From Planktomarina sp. (GTDB lineage: Bacteria > Pseudomonadota > Alphaproteobacteria > Rhodobacterales > Rhodobacteraceae): a stretch of DNA of 42,298 nucleotides. Under the pieces are notes generated by a model. It did no database searches and was not told where the DNA came from. It saw only the letters and a program-made list of their open reading frames with translations. This document shows positions 34,430-42,298 of this stretch, piece after piece (within the stretch, counting starts at the first letter, position 1; each line of letters starts with the position of its first letter). Both the position numbers and the translations under genes were made by a program. The stretch lies in the NCBI GenBank assembly GCA_020630595.1, contig JAHDBC010000012.1, positions 27,457-69,754 of the forward strand, in the 5' to 3' direction.

Positions 34430-37400
34430 ATGCGGACTATTCTGGGTGCAATCGTGCTGTGCGGTGGCGTCGGCGTTTTGGGCTGGTGGGGATCACAAAA
34501 CCATGCGGTTCGCATGGAAACAGATGTCACCGAAGGCGCACGCGCGGCGATTGCAGGGGGCAAGCATCCGCTGTCCACATCTGTCAGTGGGCGGGATATT
34601 CAGGTCTCTGGTCTGGTCGACAGCGAAGCGGACCGCGATGCCATTCTGGCGACCCTGAATGATGTGAACGGGCGCCGCGTTGTGCGCGACGATCTGACGG
34701 TTCTGGCCACCGCGTCACCCTATGTGTTTCAATCGACCTTGTCCGATGGGGATCAATCCTACAGCGGGAACGTGCCATCCGAAGCGCAGCGCGTTGCGTT
34801 TGCCGATCGCATCGGTGCCGCCGCCGCAGGGCTGACCCTGTCTGCCGGAATGCCAGATGATCAATGGCCCGGTGTTGTGGGGCAGGGTCTGGATGGATTG
34901 TCCCAGCTGAAATCCGGCAGTGTTGAAGTGTCCGACCGCGATGTGCGGATCGAAGGGCTGGCGGCGTTGCCATCGAACCGTGATGCGGCCCTTGCAGCCC
35001 TTGCTGGTTTGCCAGACGGATACACGCTGACGGATGCGATCACGGTCGAAGACGATGGCACCCCCATGCGCCTGACCGTTCGCAAGGATGCCGAAACGGC
35101 GACCGCCGTGGGCAAACTGCCACAGGATGCGGACATTGACGGTTTGCAAGCCGACTTGGGCCAGCAGATGGACAGCACCGGGGTTGCATTGGCGCAGGTC
35201 GGTGGACCAACGCCTGATTGGAACGATTTCAGCCGGTCCGGTGTGACGGCCCTGTCCATGCTGGACAGCGGCACATTGTCGATCAGCGACACCGATCTGT
35301 CACTGACCGGTGCCGCCACCCGCGATGGCAAAATCAGTGCAGAGGCCACATTGGCCGCGATCGGGTCTGATTATGGTGTCCGGTCTGACATTCAGTTGAT
35401 TGATGATGGCACCCCGCTGCGCCTGTCTTTGCAAAAAGGCGAAGATGGCACCGCTGGTACGGGGAAACTGCCCTATGGCATGACCGCCGCGGATGTGGAA
35501 TCCGCCTTCGGCGCTGGTGTCGATGGGTCGTCCATTCAGACTGCCAATATTGATGCTGAACAAGCGGCTTGGTCCGACGTGGCCCTGAATGGTGTGCGCG
35601 GATTGTCTGCGCTGACGATGGGCAGTCTGGAAATTGAAGGGCAAACGATGGCCCTGCGCGGCGTGGCCACCCGTCAGGGCAAGGCCGATGCCGAAGCCGC
35701 CGCCCTTGCGCTGCGCGACCCGGCGTTTGACATCACGACCGATATTTCCATCGCCGATGACGGTCGTCCGTTTGCGCTTGCTGCGGGGACCGGTACTTTT
35801 GCGCAAACCCCCACGGGCAAACTGCCCTTTGGCATGGACGCTGGGCTGGTGAATTCCGTTTTGGGAATTGATGCCCCGAAAGATCAGCTGGAATTGGCCG
35901 AAATCGAAAGCGCGGGCGGCCAATGGCCCACCGCGGCAGGCCGCGCATTGGAAGGGTTGAATGCCCTTGAAAACGGGCAGTTGTCCATTGTCGGCCAAAC
36001 CATTCGGCTGACCGGCGACGGAACCCGCGCCCAACGCAACGCCGCGTTGGATGCATTGCGCAATGTGGACCCCGCATTTGATGTGTCGTCCGACATCAGC
36101 TTGGTGGATGATGGTGCACCCTTTGCACTGACCGTTCAGAAATCAGACACAGGCCAGATCGCCGATGGCAAATTGCCCTTTGGCATGACAGCCGATCAGA
36201 TCGCCGCAGGGCTTGACGGTGCCACCGATGCTGGCGGCGTTGGCGTGGCCGAAATCGAAGACGGCGCCGGCACATGGCCCGCCATCGCAGGCGGCGGTGT
36301 CGAAGCGTTGAATGCGTTGCGCAATGGGACATTGACCATCACGGACCGCAACGTTGAATTGACCGGCGTTGCCACCCGTGCAGGGCGCGCAGCAGCGCTC
36401 GCGACCCTTGATGGGTTGCCCGATGATGCGCAGGTCGCATCGGACATCAGCATTTATGATGACGGGGCCCCGTTCGGACTGCGCGTTGCATCTGACGGTG
36501 CGGCGGCAACAGCATCGGGCAAACTGCCCTTTGATCTGGATCCCGCGTCCATCGCATCTGATCTGGGACTGCCAACGGATGCATCATCCGTTCAGCAAGC
36601 GGAAATTGGCGGTGACGCTGATCTGAACACGGCGATTGCGCTGGGTCTTGGATCATTGGCCGATCTGAACAGCGGCACGTTGGATGTTGGCCCCGGCCAG
36701 CTGACCCTGACCGGTGTGGCCACCCGCGCCGCGCGTGATGCGGCGATTGCAAATCTGTCTGCAACCCCGGATGGCATTGCGGTCAACACCGATATCGCCA
36801 TCGCGGATGATGGCGTGCCGTTCGGTTTGTCCGTTCTTGCAACTGATGCTGACGTGACCGCCAGTGGCAAACTGCCGTTCGGCATGTCGGGCGATGTCGT
36901 CGGCACGGTTCTGAACAGCGATGTGGATACCGCAGGTTTGCGCAATGCTGAAATCGAAAGCGACGCGGGTTTCGCCCAAAAGGCACAGGTGGGGCTGACC
37001 GCGCTGGATCAGCTTCAATCCGGCAAGCTGGATGTTTCGGAAACGGAAATCCGTCTGTCTGGTGTTGGGCTGACGCCTGCGGATCAGGATGCTGTTGATG
37101 CGATCCTGGCCGATGCGCCAGATGGCGTGACGGTCACCACCGACCTGACATTCCTGGATGATGGTACGCCGCCATCTTGGACGCTGGATTATGCAAATGA
37201 TGCTGCGACCGTTGTGGCGGGTAAACTGCCAGCGGGTCTGTCGCCCGCCGGTGCATTCGATGCGCTGGGCGTCCAACCCGGATCGGTTGGGGCACAGGAA
37301 GGTTTGACCGGAACACCGGATGCGGCCGTCGCGGTTTTGAATGCCGTGGCCCCGTGGAAAGACCGTGTCGAAGCCATGACCGTAACCGCCGTGGGGGATG

Positions 37401-38110
37401 ACATTTCGGTGCGTGCTGTTGCCGGACCGGAAGAACCCGTTGATGCGCTGCGTGCGGCGATGGAAGCCACCATCGATGCACCGCTGACAGTTGTTGCATC
37501 GCCCAATGCTGTTGCGCTGGGCACCGTGCGCACCCGTGCAGACGGACGGTCGGAAATCTTCACAGCGTCTGGTTGGGACTTGGTGCCGGAACCAGAACCC
37601 GCGCCAGAACCAGAGCCGGAGCCAGAACCCGCGCCGGAACCAGAGCCGGAACCTGCGGCTGAACCGGAACCAGCGCCACTTGTTGTTGGATCAGATGCAT
37701 TCTTTGCCTTTGCCCCATCTGTGGCGGCCTGTACCGAACGCAGCCAACTGGTGCTGGAACAATCAAAGATCAACTTTGTGACCTCTGGTTCTGATGTGGA
37801 TGCATCATCGGCAGAAACCGTCGGCTATTTGGCGCGGATCATTGCAAACTGTTTGCAAGACCCGAACCTGACTGTCGAAGTGGGCGGCCACACCGACAGC
37901 CGCGGCAGCGAAGCGGGCAACCAACGCCTGTCCGAAGCGCGCGCGAATTCTGTCGTGGCCGAACTGGCGGGTCTGGGTGTGACATCTGACCGGATCACCG
38001 CGGTGGGGTATGGCGAATTGCGCCCCATTGCAGACAACGAAACCGAAGAAGGTCTGGCGGCCAACCGCCGCACCGAATTCACTTGGTCCGACGCGACCAA
38101 CAGCCAATAA
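34430..38110 (+). CDS. Giant OmpA-family protein with seven tandem BON-like repeats
   Basis: The 1226-residue protein starts with one hydrophobic helix (RTILGAIVLCGGVGVLGWWG). A BON-like unit is next. Seven tandem units of 115, 117, 118, 117, 117, 116 and 118 residues follow, each opening with GKLP (GNVP in the first) and closing with DDGxP and a short beta tail. A partial eighth unit, a Pro-Glu linker (about residues 1050-1082) and a C-terminal OmpA peptidoglycan-binding domain (EVGGHTDSRGSEAGNQRLSEAR) complete it. It is probably anchored in the inner membrane and spans the periplasm to the cell wall. The ATG at 34430 is preferred; a GTG at 34331 is in frame. Confidence 0.88.
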   Translation: MRTILGAIVLCGGVGVLGWWGSQNHAVRMETDVTEGARAAIAGGKHPLSTSVSGRDIQVSGLVDSEADRDAILATLNDVNGRRVVRDDLTVLATASPYVFQSTLSDGDQSYSGNVPSEAQRVAFADRIGAAAAGLTLSAGMPDDQWPGVVGQGLDGLSQLKSGSVEVSDRDVRIEGLAALPSNRDAALAALAGLPDGYTLTDAITVEDDGTPMRLTVRKDAETATAVGKLPQDADIDGLQADLGQQMDSTGVALAQVGGPTPDWNDFSRSGVTALSMLDSGTLSISDTDLSLTGAATRDGKISAEATLAAIGSDYGVRSDIQLIDDGTPLRLSLQKGEDGTAGTGKLPYGMTAADVESAFGAGVDGSSIQTANIDAEQAAWSDVALNGVRGLSALTMGSLEIEGQTMALRGVATRQGKADAEAAALALRDPAFDITTDISIADDGRPFALAAGTGTFAQTPTGKLPFGMDAGLVNSVLGIDAPKDQLELAEIESAGGQWPTAAGRALEGLNALENGQLSIVGQTIRLTGDGTRAQRNAALDALRNVDPAFDVSSDISLVDDGAPFALTVQKSDTGQIADGKLPFGMTADQIAAGLDGATDAGGVGVAEIEDGAGTWPAIAGGGVEALNALRNGTLTITDRNVELTGVATRAGRAAALATLDGLPDDAQVASDISIYDDGAPFGLRVASDGAAATASGKLPFDLDPASIASDLGLPTDASSVQQAEIGGDADLNTAIALGLGSLADLNSGTLDVGPGQLTLTGVATRAARDAAIANLSATPDGIAVNTDIAIADDGVPFGLSVLATDADVTASGKLPFGMSGDVVGTVLNSDVDTAGLRNAEIESDAGFAQKAQVGLTALDQLQSGKLDVSETEIRLSGVGLTPADQDAVDAILADAPDGVTVTTDLTFLDDGTPPSWTLDYANDAATVVAGKLPAGLSPAGAFDALGVQPGSVGAQEGLTGTPDAAVAVLNAVAPWKDRVEAMTVTAVGDDISVRAVAGPEEPVDALRAAMEATIDAPLTVVASPNAVALGTVRTRADGRSEIFTASGWDLVPEPEPAPEPEPEPEPAPEPEPEPAAEPEPAPLVVGSDAFFAFAPSVAACTERSQLVLEQSKINFVTSGSDVDASSAETVGYLARIIANCLQDPNLTVEVGGHTDSRGSEAGNQRLSEARANSVVAELAGLGVTSDRITAVGYGELRPIADNETEEGLAANRRTEFTWSDATNSQ

Positions 38111-38131
38111 AGAAAAAGAAGGGATAAGATC

Positions 38132-38758
38132 ATGTTCCAGGAATGGGGATTTTTGCTGGGCGAAATCTGGGTCCTTTTGGCCCTCGCCGCTTTGATTGGT
38201 CTTTTGGCCGGATGGATCATCTGGGGCCGTGCCTCCAGCTATGAAGGGGGCGATGTGACCAACCTTCAGGCGGATCTGGATGCGTGCCGCGCGAAACATG
38301 CGGACAAAGACGCATATATCAAAGATCTGGAAGCTGACTTGGCCGCATGCCAAGCGGCACGCGATACTGCGCCTGTCGCCGCACCTGTTCCAGTGGCGGC
38401 ACCCGTTGCCGCAGAACCGGAAGGTGTCGATTACGATGGCGACGGTGTGATCGAAGGCAAAGACGAAGGCGTGAAACCAGACACCCTGACCGCAGCCCGC
38501 GGTGGCGTTGCGGACGATCTGAAAATGATCAAGGGGATCGGGCCGAAAATGGAACGCCTGTGTAACGATCTGGGCTTTTTCCACTTTGATCAGGTCGCCA
38601 GCTGGACCGCTGACGAAGTTGCATGGGTTGATGCCAATCTGGAAGGGTTCAAGGGCCGCGTGTCGCGCGACAATTGGGTCGAACAGGCCAAGGTTTTGGC
38701 GGCTGGTGGCACAACCGAATTCGCCAACAAAGTCAAAGATGGCGGCGTTTACGACTGA
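38132..38758 (+). CDS. Membrane-anchored helix-hairpin-helix protein
   Basis: One N-terminal helix (IWVLLALAALIGLLAGWIIWG) is followed by a coiled coil with paired Cys (DLDACRAKHADKDAYIKD, DLAACQAAR), a Pro/Ala-Val linker, an acidic YDGDGVIEGKDEG loop like an EF-hand, and a C-terminal helix-hairpin-helix (DDLKMIKGIGPKMERLCNDLG). The last domain resembles the COG3743 fold fused to NADH dehydrogenase subunit E in related bacteria. The ATG follows AAGAAGGG and lies 21 bases after the OmpA-like gene. The two are probably one operon. Its function is unknown. Confidence 0.8.
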   Translation: MFQEWGFLLGEIWVLLALAALIGLLAGWIIWGRASSYEGGDVTNLQADLDACRAKHADKDAYIKDLEADLAACQAARDTAPVAAPVPVAAPVAAEPEGVDYDGDGVIEGKDEGVKPDTLTAARGGVADDLKMIKGIGPKMERLCNDLGFFHFDQVASWTADEVAWVDANLEGFKGRVSRDNWVEQAKVLAAGGTTEFANKVKDGGVYD

Positions 38759-38782
38759 TCCGCCCAATCAAAGAAACAGAAG

Positions 38783-38810
38783 GCCGCCCCAGAAACGGGG
38801 GCGGCTTTTT
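38783..38810 (+). terminator. Rho-independent terminator after the OmpA/HhH operon
   Basis: GCCGCCCC (38783-38790) pairs with GGGGCGGC (38798-38805), and TTTTT follows. The stem-loop lies 24 bases after the stop of the helix-hairpin-helix protein. This is the clearest plus-strand terminator in the window. Confidence 0.9.
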
Positions 38811-38825
38811 CATGTCTAAGCCCGT

Positions 38826-39116
38826 TCAATGCGATTTTGAAAACGCATCCTGTGCTGCAGGCGACGCTTCGGTCTGGTATTTGTCTTTCCATTCGGAAAA
38901 GGGCATCCCATAGAACGCTTCGCGCCCTTCGTCTTTTGACATGTCGATCCCGCGTTCGTTAGCGGCTTCCTGATACCAGCGGGACAGGCAGTTGCGGCAA
39001 AACCCTGTCAGGTTCATCATGTCGATGTTCTGCACATCCGTACGGTCTTGCATCAGGTGCTGTTGCAAGCGGCGAAATGCTGCGGCTTCCAATTCCAGTT
39101 TGGTTTGATCATCCAT
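38826..39116 (-). CDS. DUF1244 family protein
   Basis: This 96-residue protein matches DUF1244: ELEAAAFRRLQQHLMQDR, then NIDMMNLTGFCRNCLSRWYQEAA and a FYGMPFSEWKDKYQ tail. The FCRNC pair of cysteines suggests metal or redox binding, but the function is unknown. I chose the ATG at 39116, from which the family start MDDQTKLELEA begins and AAGGA lies upstream. It is the last gene of a three-gene minus-strand operon (40205 to 38826). Confidence 0.9.
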   Translation of the reverse strand: MDDQTKLELEAAAFRRLQQHLMQDRTDVQNIDMMNLTGFCRNCLSRWYQEAANERGIDMSKDEGREAFYGMPFSEWKDKYQTEASPAAQDAFSKSH

Positions 39117-39129
39117 CGGATCCGTCCTT

Positions 39130-39465
39130 TCACAGACTGCGTTTGCGGTAGCTGGGTTTGTCCATATCGACCACTTCAACGGTCAGGTTCGCCACATGCG
39201 TCAGGTGGGCGGCCAACACACCCATCACGGCATCGGCCACTTCGCCTTTGGCGGCATCATCGCGGCCTTGCAACATCCGGATGGTGGCATGGGCGAAATC
39301 GTCGCCAGTGCCACCGGTGTGGTTGGCGCACAACCGGCTGCGCACCTTGATCGCGCTGGGGTCGGTGAATGTGCTGCACTGCGCTGCGGCGTCAAACACA
39401 TCCTTGCAGACAGATGGCATTTGGTCGGCGGTTTTGTCGGTGTGTTCAATGACGACATGGGGCAT
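39130..39465 (-). CDS. 5-carboxymethyl-2-hydroxymuconate isomerase-like (tautomerase-fold) protein
   Basis: This 111-residue protein begins PHVVIEHTDKT, with the N-terminal proline that is the catalytic base in the CHMI/4-oxalocrotonate tautomerase superfamily once the Met is removed. The RSRLCANHTGG segment fits CHMI. CHMI acts in homoprotocatechuate breakdown, but no other gene of that pathway is nearby, so the true substrate is uncertain. The ATG at 39465 overlaps the stop of the amidohydrolase gene by one base. A longer open frame upstream is not supported. Confidence 0.82.
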   Translation of the reverse strand: MPHVVIEHTDKTADQMPSVCKDVFDAAAQCSTFTDPSAIKVRSRLCANHTGGTGDDFAHATIRMLQGRDDAAKGEVADAVMGVLAAHLTHVANLTVEVVDMDKPSYRKRSL

Positions 39466-40205
39466 CAGGGGGCACTCACTTTGCTTAGGGCGGCGGTCAG
39501 ATGCGGGGCCAGCCGTTCGGCCCACGCCCGCTGTTTTTCGGCAGTGTCGATCAGATCGTTGCGCAGTTCAATCAGCGTGTTGTGGTGGCCATGGCGCAGG
39601 GCGTGGGTGTCCACACTGTCACCGGGCAATTTGCCCACATAGGGTTCGTTCATCCCGATGATCAGACCGGTTTCAGACCGCAACGACGATTCCAGCGCCA
39701 CCGACAAACGGTCATCTTCGGCATACAGGATGCCGATGTGCCACGGGCGGGGCGGGCGGCCATTCAACTGTGGGGTAAACGAATGGATCGCCAAATAGGC
39801 GGGCGCATCCCGATCCCGCATTACGCCATCAATTGCAGCGTGATAGGGATCGTACAGATTGGCCTGACGTTCGGCCCGGTCTGCATCGGTCACATGGCGA
39901 TTGCCCGGAATGATCGTGCCATCATACAGTTGCATCACCAACGTCGGATCATCCGCCCCCCTGTTAGGGTCAATGACCAAGCGCGAAAACCGTGATGCGA
40001 CCACCGGACTGTCCAACAGATCGCCCAACGCCAGCGCGACGCCTTCGGCGCCGGGGTCAAAGGCGATGTGGCGCTGCATGTCTGCTGGGTCCAATCCCAG
40101 ATCGCCGACCCAATCAGGCACATGGTTGGTTGCATGGTCCGCTGTGATCACCCACGGGCCGGGCCGTTGTCGCCCTGTTACAATAAATGGTGTATGGTCG
40201 TTCAT
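39465..40205 (-). CDS. N-formylglutamate amidohydrolase family protein
   Basis: This 246-residue protein has the family's conserved VITADHATNHVP near the N-terminus, VIDPNRG, LAIHSFTP and GHHNTLIELRNDLI, in which His and Glu residues form a zinc-peptidase-like site. True N-formylglutamate deformylases act in histidine breakdown, but no hut gene is nearby. Many family members in alphaproteobacteria are of unknown substrate. It is the first gene of the minus-strand operon with the CHMI-like and DUF1244 proteins, and it diverges from pyk over 101 bases. Confidence 0.88.
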   Translation of the reverse strand: MNDHTPFIVTGRQRPGPWVITADHATNHVPDWVGDLGLDPADMQRHIAFDPGAEGVALALGDLLDSPVVASRFSRLVIDPNRGADDPTLVMQLYDGTIIPGNRHVTDADRAERQANLYDPYHAAIDGVMRDRDAPAYLAIHSFTPQLNGRPPRPWHIGILYAEDDRLSVALESSLRSETGLIIGMNEPYVGKLPGDSVDTHALRHGHHNTLIELRNDLIDTAEKQRAWAERLAPHLTAALSKVSAP

Positions 40206-40306
40206 ACGCGTCCTGTAGCCGAGTTGCCCTTTGGCTTCAAATGGGTCACAAGCGCACCGATAGCGGTAACATATCCGATGTTGCCTGACGCCGAAAAGGA
40301 AGACTG

Positions 40307-41761
40307 ATGAAGCGAGATCGCAATGTAAAGATCGTGGCCACCCTTGGCCCGGCCTCTAACGACTATGACATGATCAAGAAATTGCATTTGGCAGGGGCCG
40401 ATGTGTTTCGCCTGAACATGTCGCACGGCGATCATTCCGAAATTCAGGCCCGGCACGACATCATTCGCCAGATCGAAGCGGAACTGGACAGCCCGATTGC
40501 GATTCTGGCTGATTTGCAAGGGCCGAAGCTGCGCGTTGGAACCTTTGCCAATGACGATGGCGAAGATCTGGTGGTTGGCGCAAAATTCCGGATGGATTTG
40601 GACACCACGCCGGGCGATGCGACCCGTGTCTGCCTGCCGCACAAAGAAATTTTTCAGGCCTTGGAACCGGGGGCCACGTTGCTGGTCAATGACGGCAAGA
40701 TCCGCATGACGGTGGATGCATGCGGGCCTGATTTTGCTGACTGCACGGTCACGGCCGGCGGTACGATTTCAAACCGCAAGGGTGTAAACGTGCCAGACGT
40801 GGTGCTGCCCTTGAAGGCGCTGTCTGACAAAGACCGGGCTGATTTGGAATTTGTGTGCAGTCTGGGCGTGGATTGGTTGGCGCTGTCATTCGTTCAGCGG
40901 CCCGAAGATATCTATGAAGCCCGCGCATTGGCCAATGGCCGGGCGGCGGTCTTGGCAAAGATCGAAAAACCCGCAGCGGTTGAAGCGTTTGATGACATCC
41001 TGAAGGTCAGCGATGGGATCATGGTGGCGCGCGGCGATTTGGGTGTGGAACTGCCTGTGCAAGCGGTGCCGCCGATCCAGAAACAACTGGTCCGCAAATG
41101 CCGGGCCGCCGCAAAGCCCGTGATTGTGGCCACGCAGATGCTGGAATCGATGATCGAAAGCCCGATGCCCACACGGGCCGAAGTGTCGGACGTGGCGACC
41201 GCCATTTACGAAGGCACCGATGCGATCATGCTGTCTGCGGAATCTGCTGCCGGTGATTTCCCGATCGAAGCGGTGACAACGATGAACAACGTCGCCGTCG
41301 AAGTGGAAGCCGATCCAACCTATCGCAACATCATCGATGCATCGCGCCGGGTGGAACGCACATCCGTGGCCGATGGGATTGTGGCCGCCAGCCGGGAAAT
41401 TTCCGAAGCCACAGAAATTGCCGCCATCGCATCGTTCACATTTTCCGGCACAACAGCCGCACTTGTGGCCCGCGAACGCCCATCGGTGCCGATCATCGCG
41501 CTGACCTCAAACGAAGTCACAGCGCGGCGCATGTGCCTGACATGGGGCACAAACTGCGTGATGACCGGCCCCGTGGAACGGTTCAAGGGCGCAGTTGTCG
41601 CCGCCGTGCGTGCCGCCGTGCGGCAAGGGTTCGCCACATCCCGCGACCAGATCGTCGTGACAGCAGGGGTGCCATTCAACCAGGCAGGCACCACAAACAT
41701 CCTGCGGGTTGCACCATGCGAAGAACGGCTTATCTATAGATCAGAACCGGATGATGCATGA
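40307..41761 (+). CDS. pyk: Pyruvate kinase
   Basis: Pyruvate kinase makes ATP and pyruvate from phosphoenolpyruvate in the last step of glycolysis. The 484-residue protein has the active-site segment RLNMSHG (R35, N37, H40), ADLQGPKLRVG, the signature around AKIEKPAAVEAFDDIL, and VARGDLGVELP for metal and substrate. The C-terminal domain (ATSRDQIVVTAGVPFNQAGTTNIL) is complete. The ATG at 40307 follows AAAGGAAGA. The stop overlaps the next gene by four bases (ATGA). Confidence 0.97.
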   Translation: MKRDRNVKIVATLGPASNDYDMIKKLHLAGADVFRLNMSHGDHSEIQARHDIIRQIEAELDSPIAILADLQGPKLRVGTFANDDGEDLVVGAKFRMDLDTTPGDATRVCLPHKEIFQALEPGATLLVNDGKIRMTVDACGPDFADCTVTAGGTISNRKGVNVPDVVLPLKALSDKDRADLEFVCSLGVDWLALSFVQRPEDIYEARALANGRAAVLAKIEKPAAVEAFDDILKVSDGIMVARGDLGVELPVQAVPPIQKQLVRKCRAAAKPVIVATQMLESMIESPMPTRAEVSDVATAIYEGTDAIMLSAESAAGDFPIEAVTTMNNVAVEVEADPTYRNIIDASRRVERTSVADGIVAASREISEATEIAAIASFTFSGTTAALVARERPSVPIIALTSNEVTARRMCLTWGTNCVMTGPVERFKGAVVAAVRAAVRQGFATSRDQIVVTAGVPFNQAGTTNILRVAPCEERLIYRSEPDDA

Positions 41762-41994
41762 TGTTGATGACCGTGGCATGGCTGATCGTGATTTCGACCC
41801 TTTCAATAGGGTTCGGAATGATGTCCAGCCTGGGCCGCAGTGTTGAAGGCCGCGCCATATGGCCCGGTCTTTTTGTGATCATCGTTGGTGCGACCGCAGG
41901 GGCCTTGGCCTATCTGGGGTCGCCCACGCCTTTGCAAGCCACAGATATCCCCATGGCCTTTATTGAGGTCGCAGCGCTTGTTCTGGGGCCATAG
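41758..41994 (+). CDS. Small membrane protein downstream of pyk
   Basis: This 78-residue protein has two or three hydrophobic segments (MTVAWLIVISTLSIGFGMMS, WPGLFVIIVGATAGALAYLG, IPMAFIEVAALVL). I recognise no family. Its ATG overlaps the pyk stop, so it is translated with pyk. A second ATG at 41761 overlaps the stop differently but is in another frame. It is likely a real small gene because of the overlap and the hydrophobic pattern; the function is unknown. Confidence 0.65.
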   Translation: MMLMTVAWLIVISTLSIGFGMMSSLGRSVEGRAIWPGLFVIIVGATAGALAYLGSPTPLQATDIPMAFIEVAALVLGP

Positions 41995-42111
41995 CGCAGA
42001 TTCAGGCTTGCCATTCCGCGCCCACTTTCCTAAAGACCCACATCCTTGCACGGCCGGCCCAAGTGGCATGCCGAGTCGTGCGTAAACGTACTGAAGATAC
42101 AGGAGACGCAA

Positions 42112-42298
42112 ATGCCCAAGATGAAAACGAAATCGAGCGCGAAAAAGCGCTTTAAGGTCACGGCGAAAGGCAAAGTCCTGGCCGGCCAGGCGGGCAAACG
42201 CCACGGCATGATCAAACGCACCCGCAAATTCATTCGTGACGCACGCGGCACGACAACCCTGTCCGCTCCTGACGCGAAAATCGTCAAGAGCTACATGC
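42112..42298 (+). CDS. rpmI: 50S ribosomal protein L35, cut by the window end
   Basis: The 62 residues visible ([20 protein letters not shown], then [20 protein letters not shown]) are ribosomal protein L35, usually about 65 residues, so only a few are missing. AGGAG lies six bases before the ATG. A 117-base leader precedes it after the small membrane gene. The usual partner rplT would follow outside the window. Confidence 0.97.
   Translation, partial: MPKMKTKSSAKKRFKVTAKGKVLAGQAGKRHGMIKRTRKFIRDARGTTTLSAPDAKIVKSYM

Noticed and set aside
37576-37680. GAACCAGAACC-type tandem repeat
   Set aside because: It encodes the Pro-Glu linker of the OmpA-like protein, a common periplasmic spacer.

Overview
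The window is a gene-dense stretch of chromosome from an alphaproteobacterium, almost certainly a member of the Rhodobacteraceae (roseobacter type). The evidence is the protein families and their order: lysA beside argH and tlpA, a TIGR02302-type low-complexity membrane protein, an MJ0042 zinc-ribbon protein next to ftsE-ftsX-acyltransferase, phaA/phaB, a malyl-CoA lyase of the ethylmalonyl-CoA type, DUF1244, DUF2834 and DUF2007 proteins, and a DgcN/DgcA pair. The genus cannot be fixed from sequence alone. I see no rRNA or tRNA gene, no transposase or phage gene, and no CRISPR array. No stretch longer than 300 bases lacks a gene. The last gene (rpmI) is cut by the window end.

Layout. 1-3.1 kb: a PAPS-type sulfotransferase diverges from a GT14/DUF5928 glycosyltransferase, followed by a HIT protein. 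3.0-7.7 kb: an orphan ABC ATPase, a small zinc-finger protein, a two-helix membrane protein downstream of greA, and ETF-ubiquinone oxidoreductase. 7.7-12.6 kb: a secreted TPR protein overlapping ispE, a long-chain polyprenyl diphosphate synthase, a DUF2007 protein overlapping a methyltransferase, and a DUF465 (YdcH) protein. 12.6-18.2 kb: a LysR regulator, phaB and phaA (polyhydroxybutyrate precursors), an EAL-domain protein, 3-methyladenine glycosylase and a TlpA-like thioredoxin. 18.2-28 kb: argH, a small lipoprotein, a DUF2834 protein, lysA, the TIGR02302 protein, a zinc-ribbon protein, then a tightly overlapping ftsE-ftsX-acyltransferase-PPOX operon. 28-31.2 kb: a small secreted protein, accA, a lipoprotein with an internal duplication, and mcl1. 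31.4-34.3 kb: dgcN-dgcA-dat, a predicted D-amino-acid/D-glutamate catabolic operon. 34.4-38.8 kb: a very long OmpA-family protein with seven tandem 115-118 residue repeats, and a membrane-anchored helix-hairpin-helix protein, closed by a strong terminator. 38.8-42.3 kb: DUF1244, a CHMI-like protein and an N-formylglutamate amidohydrolase-family protein on the minus strand, then pyk, a small membrane protein and rpmI.

How the genes work together. Several genes belong to acetyl-CoA metabolism (phaA, phaB, accA, mcl1, ETF-QO, pyk). The phaA, phaB and mcl1 upstream regions each carry a dyad, and those of phaB and mcl1 are rich in TGC/GCA, which suggests a DNA-binding regulator. The dgcN-dgcA-dat operon would carry nitrogen from D-amino acids through D-glutamate and N-acetylglutamate to L-glutamate.

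The most distinctive non-coding features are two families of dispersed intergenic elements. One is a short palindrome (core GGTGGGTGCAACCCACC) present at three convergent gene junctions, once as a perfect 25-bp inverted pair. The other is a hairpin followed by a conserved GGAGTATTT...CGCAAAATGAA tail, found about 50 bases downstream of two genes in the direction of transcription. The most distinctive proteins are the repeat-expanded OmpA protein with its helix-hairpin-helix partner, and the duplicated Cys-containing lipoprotein.
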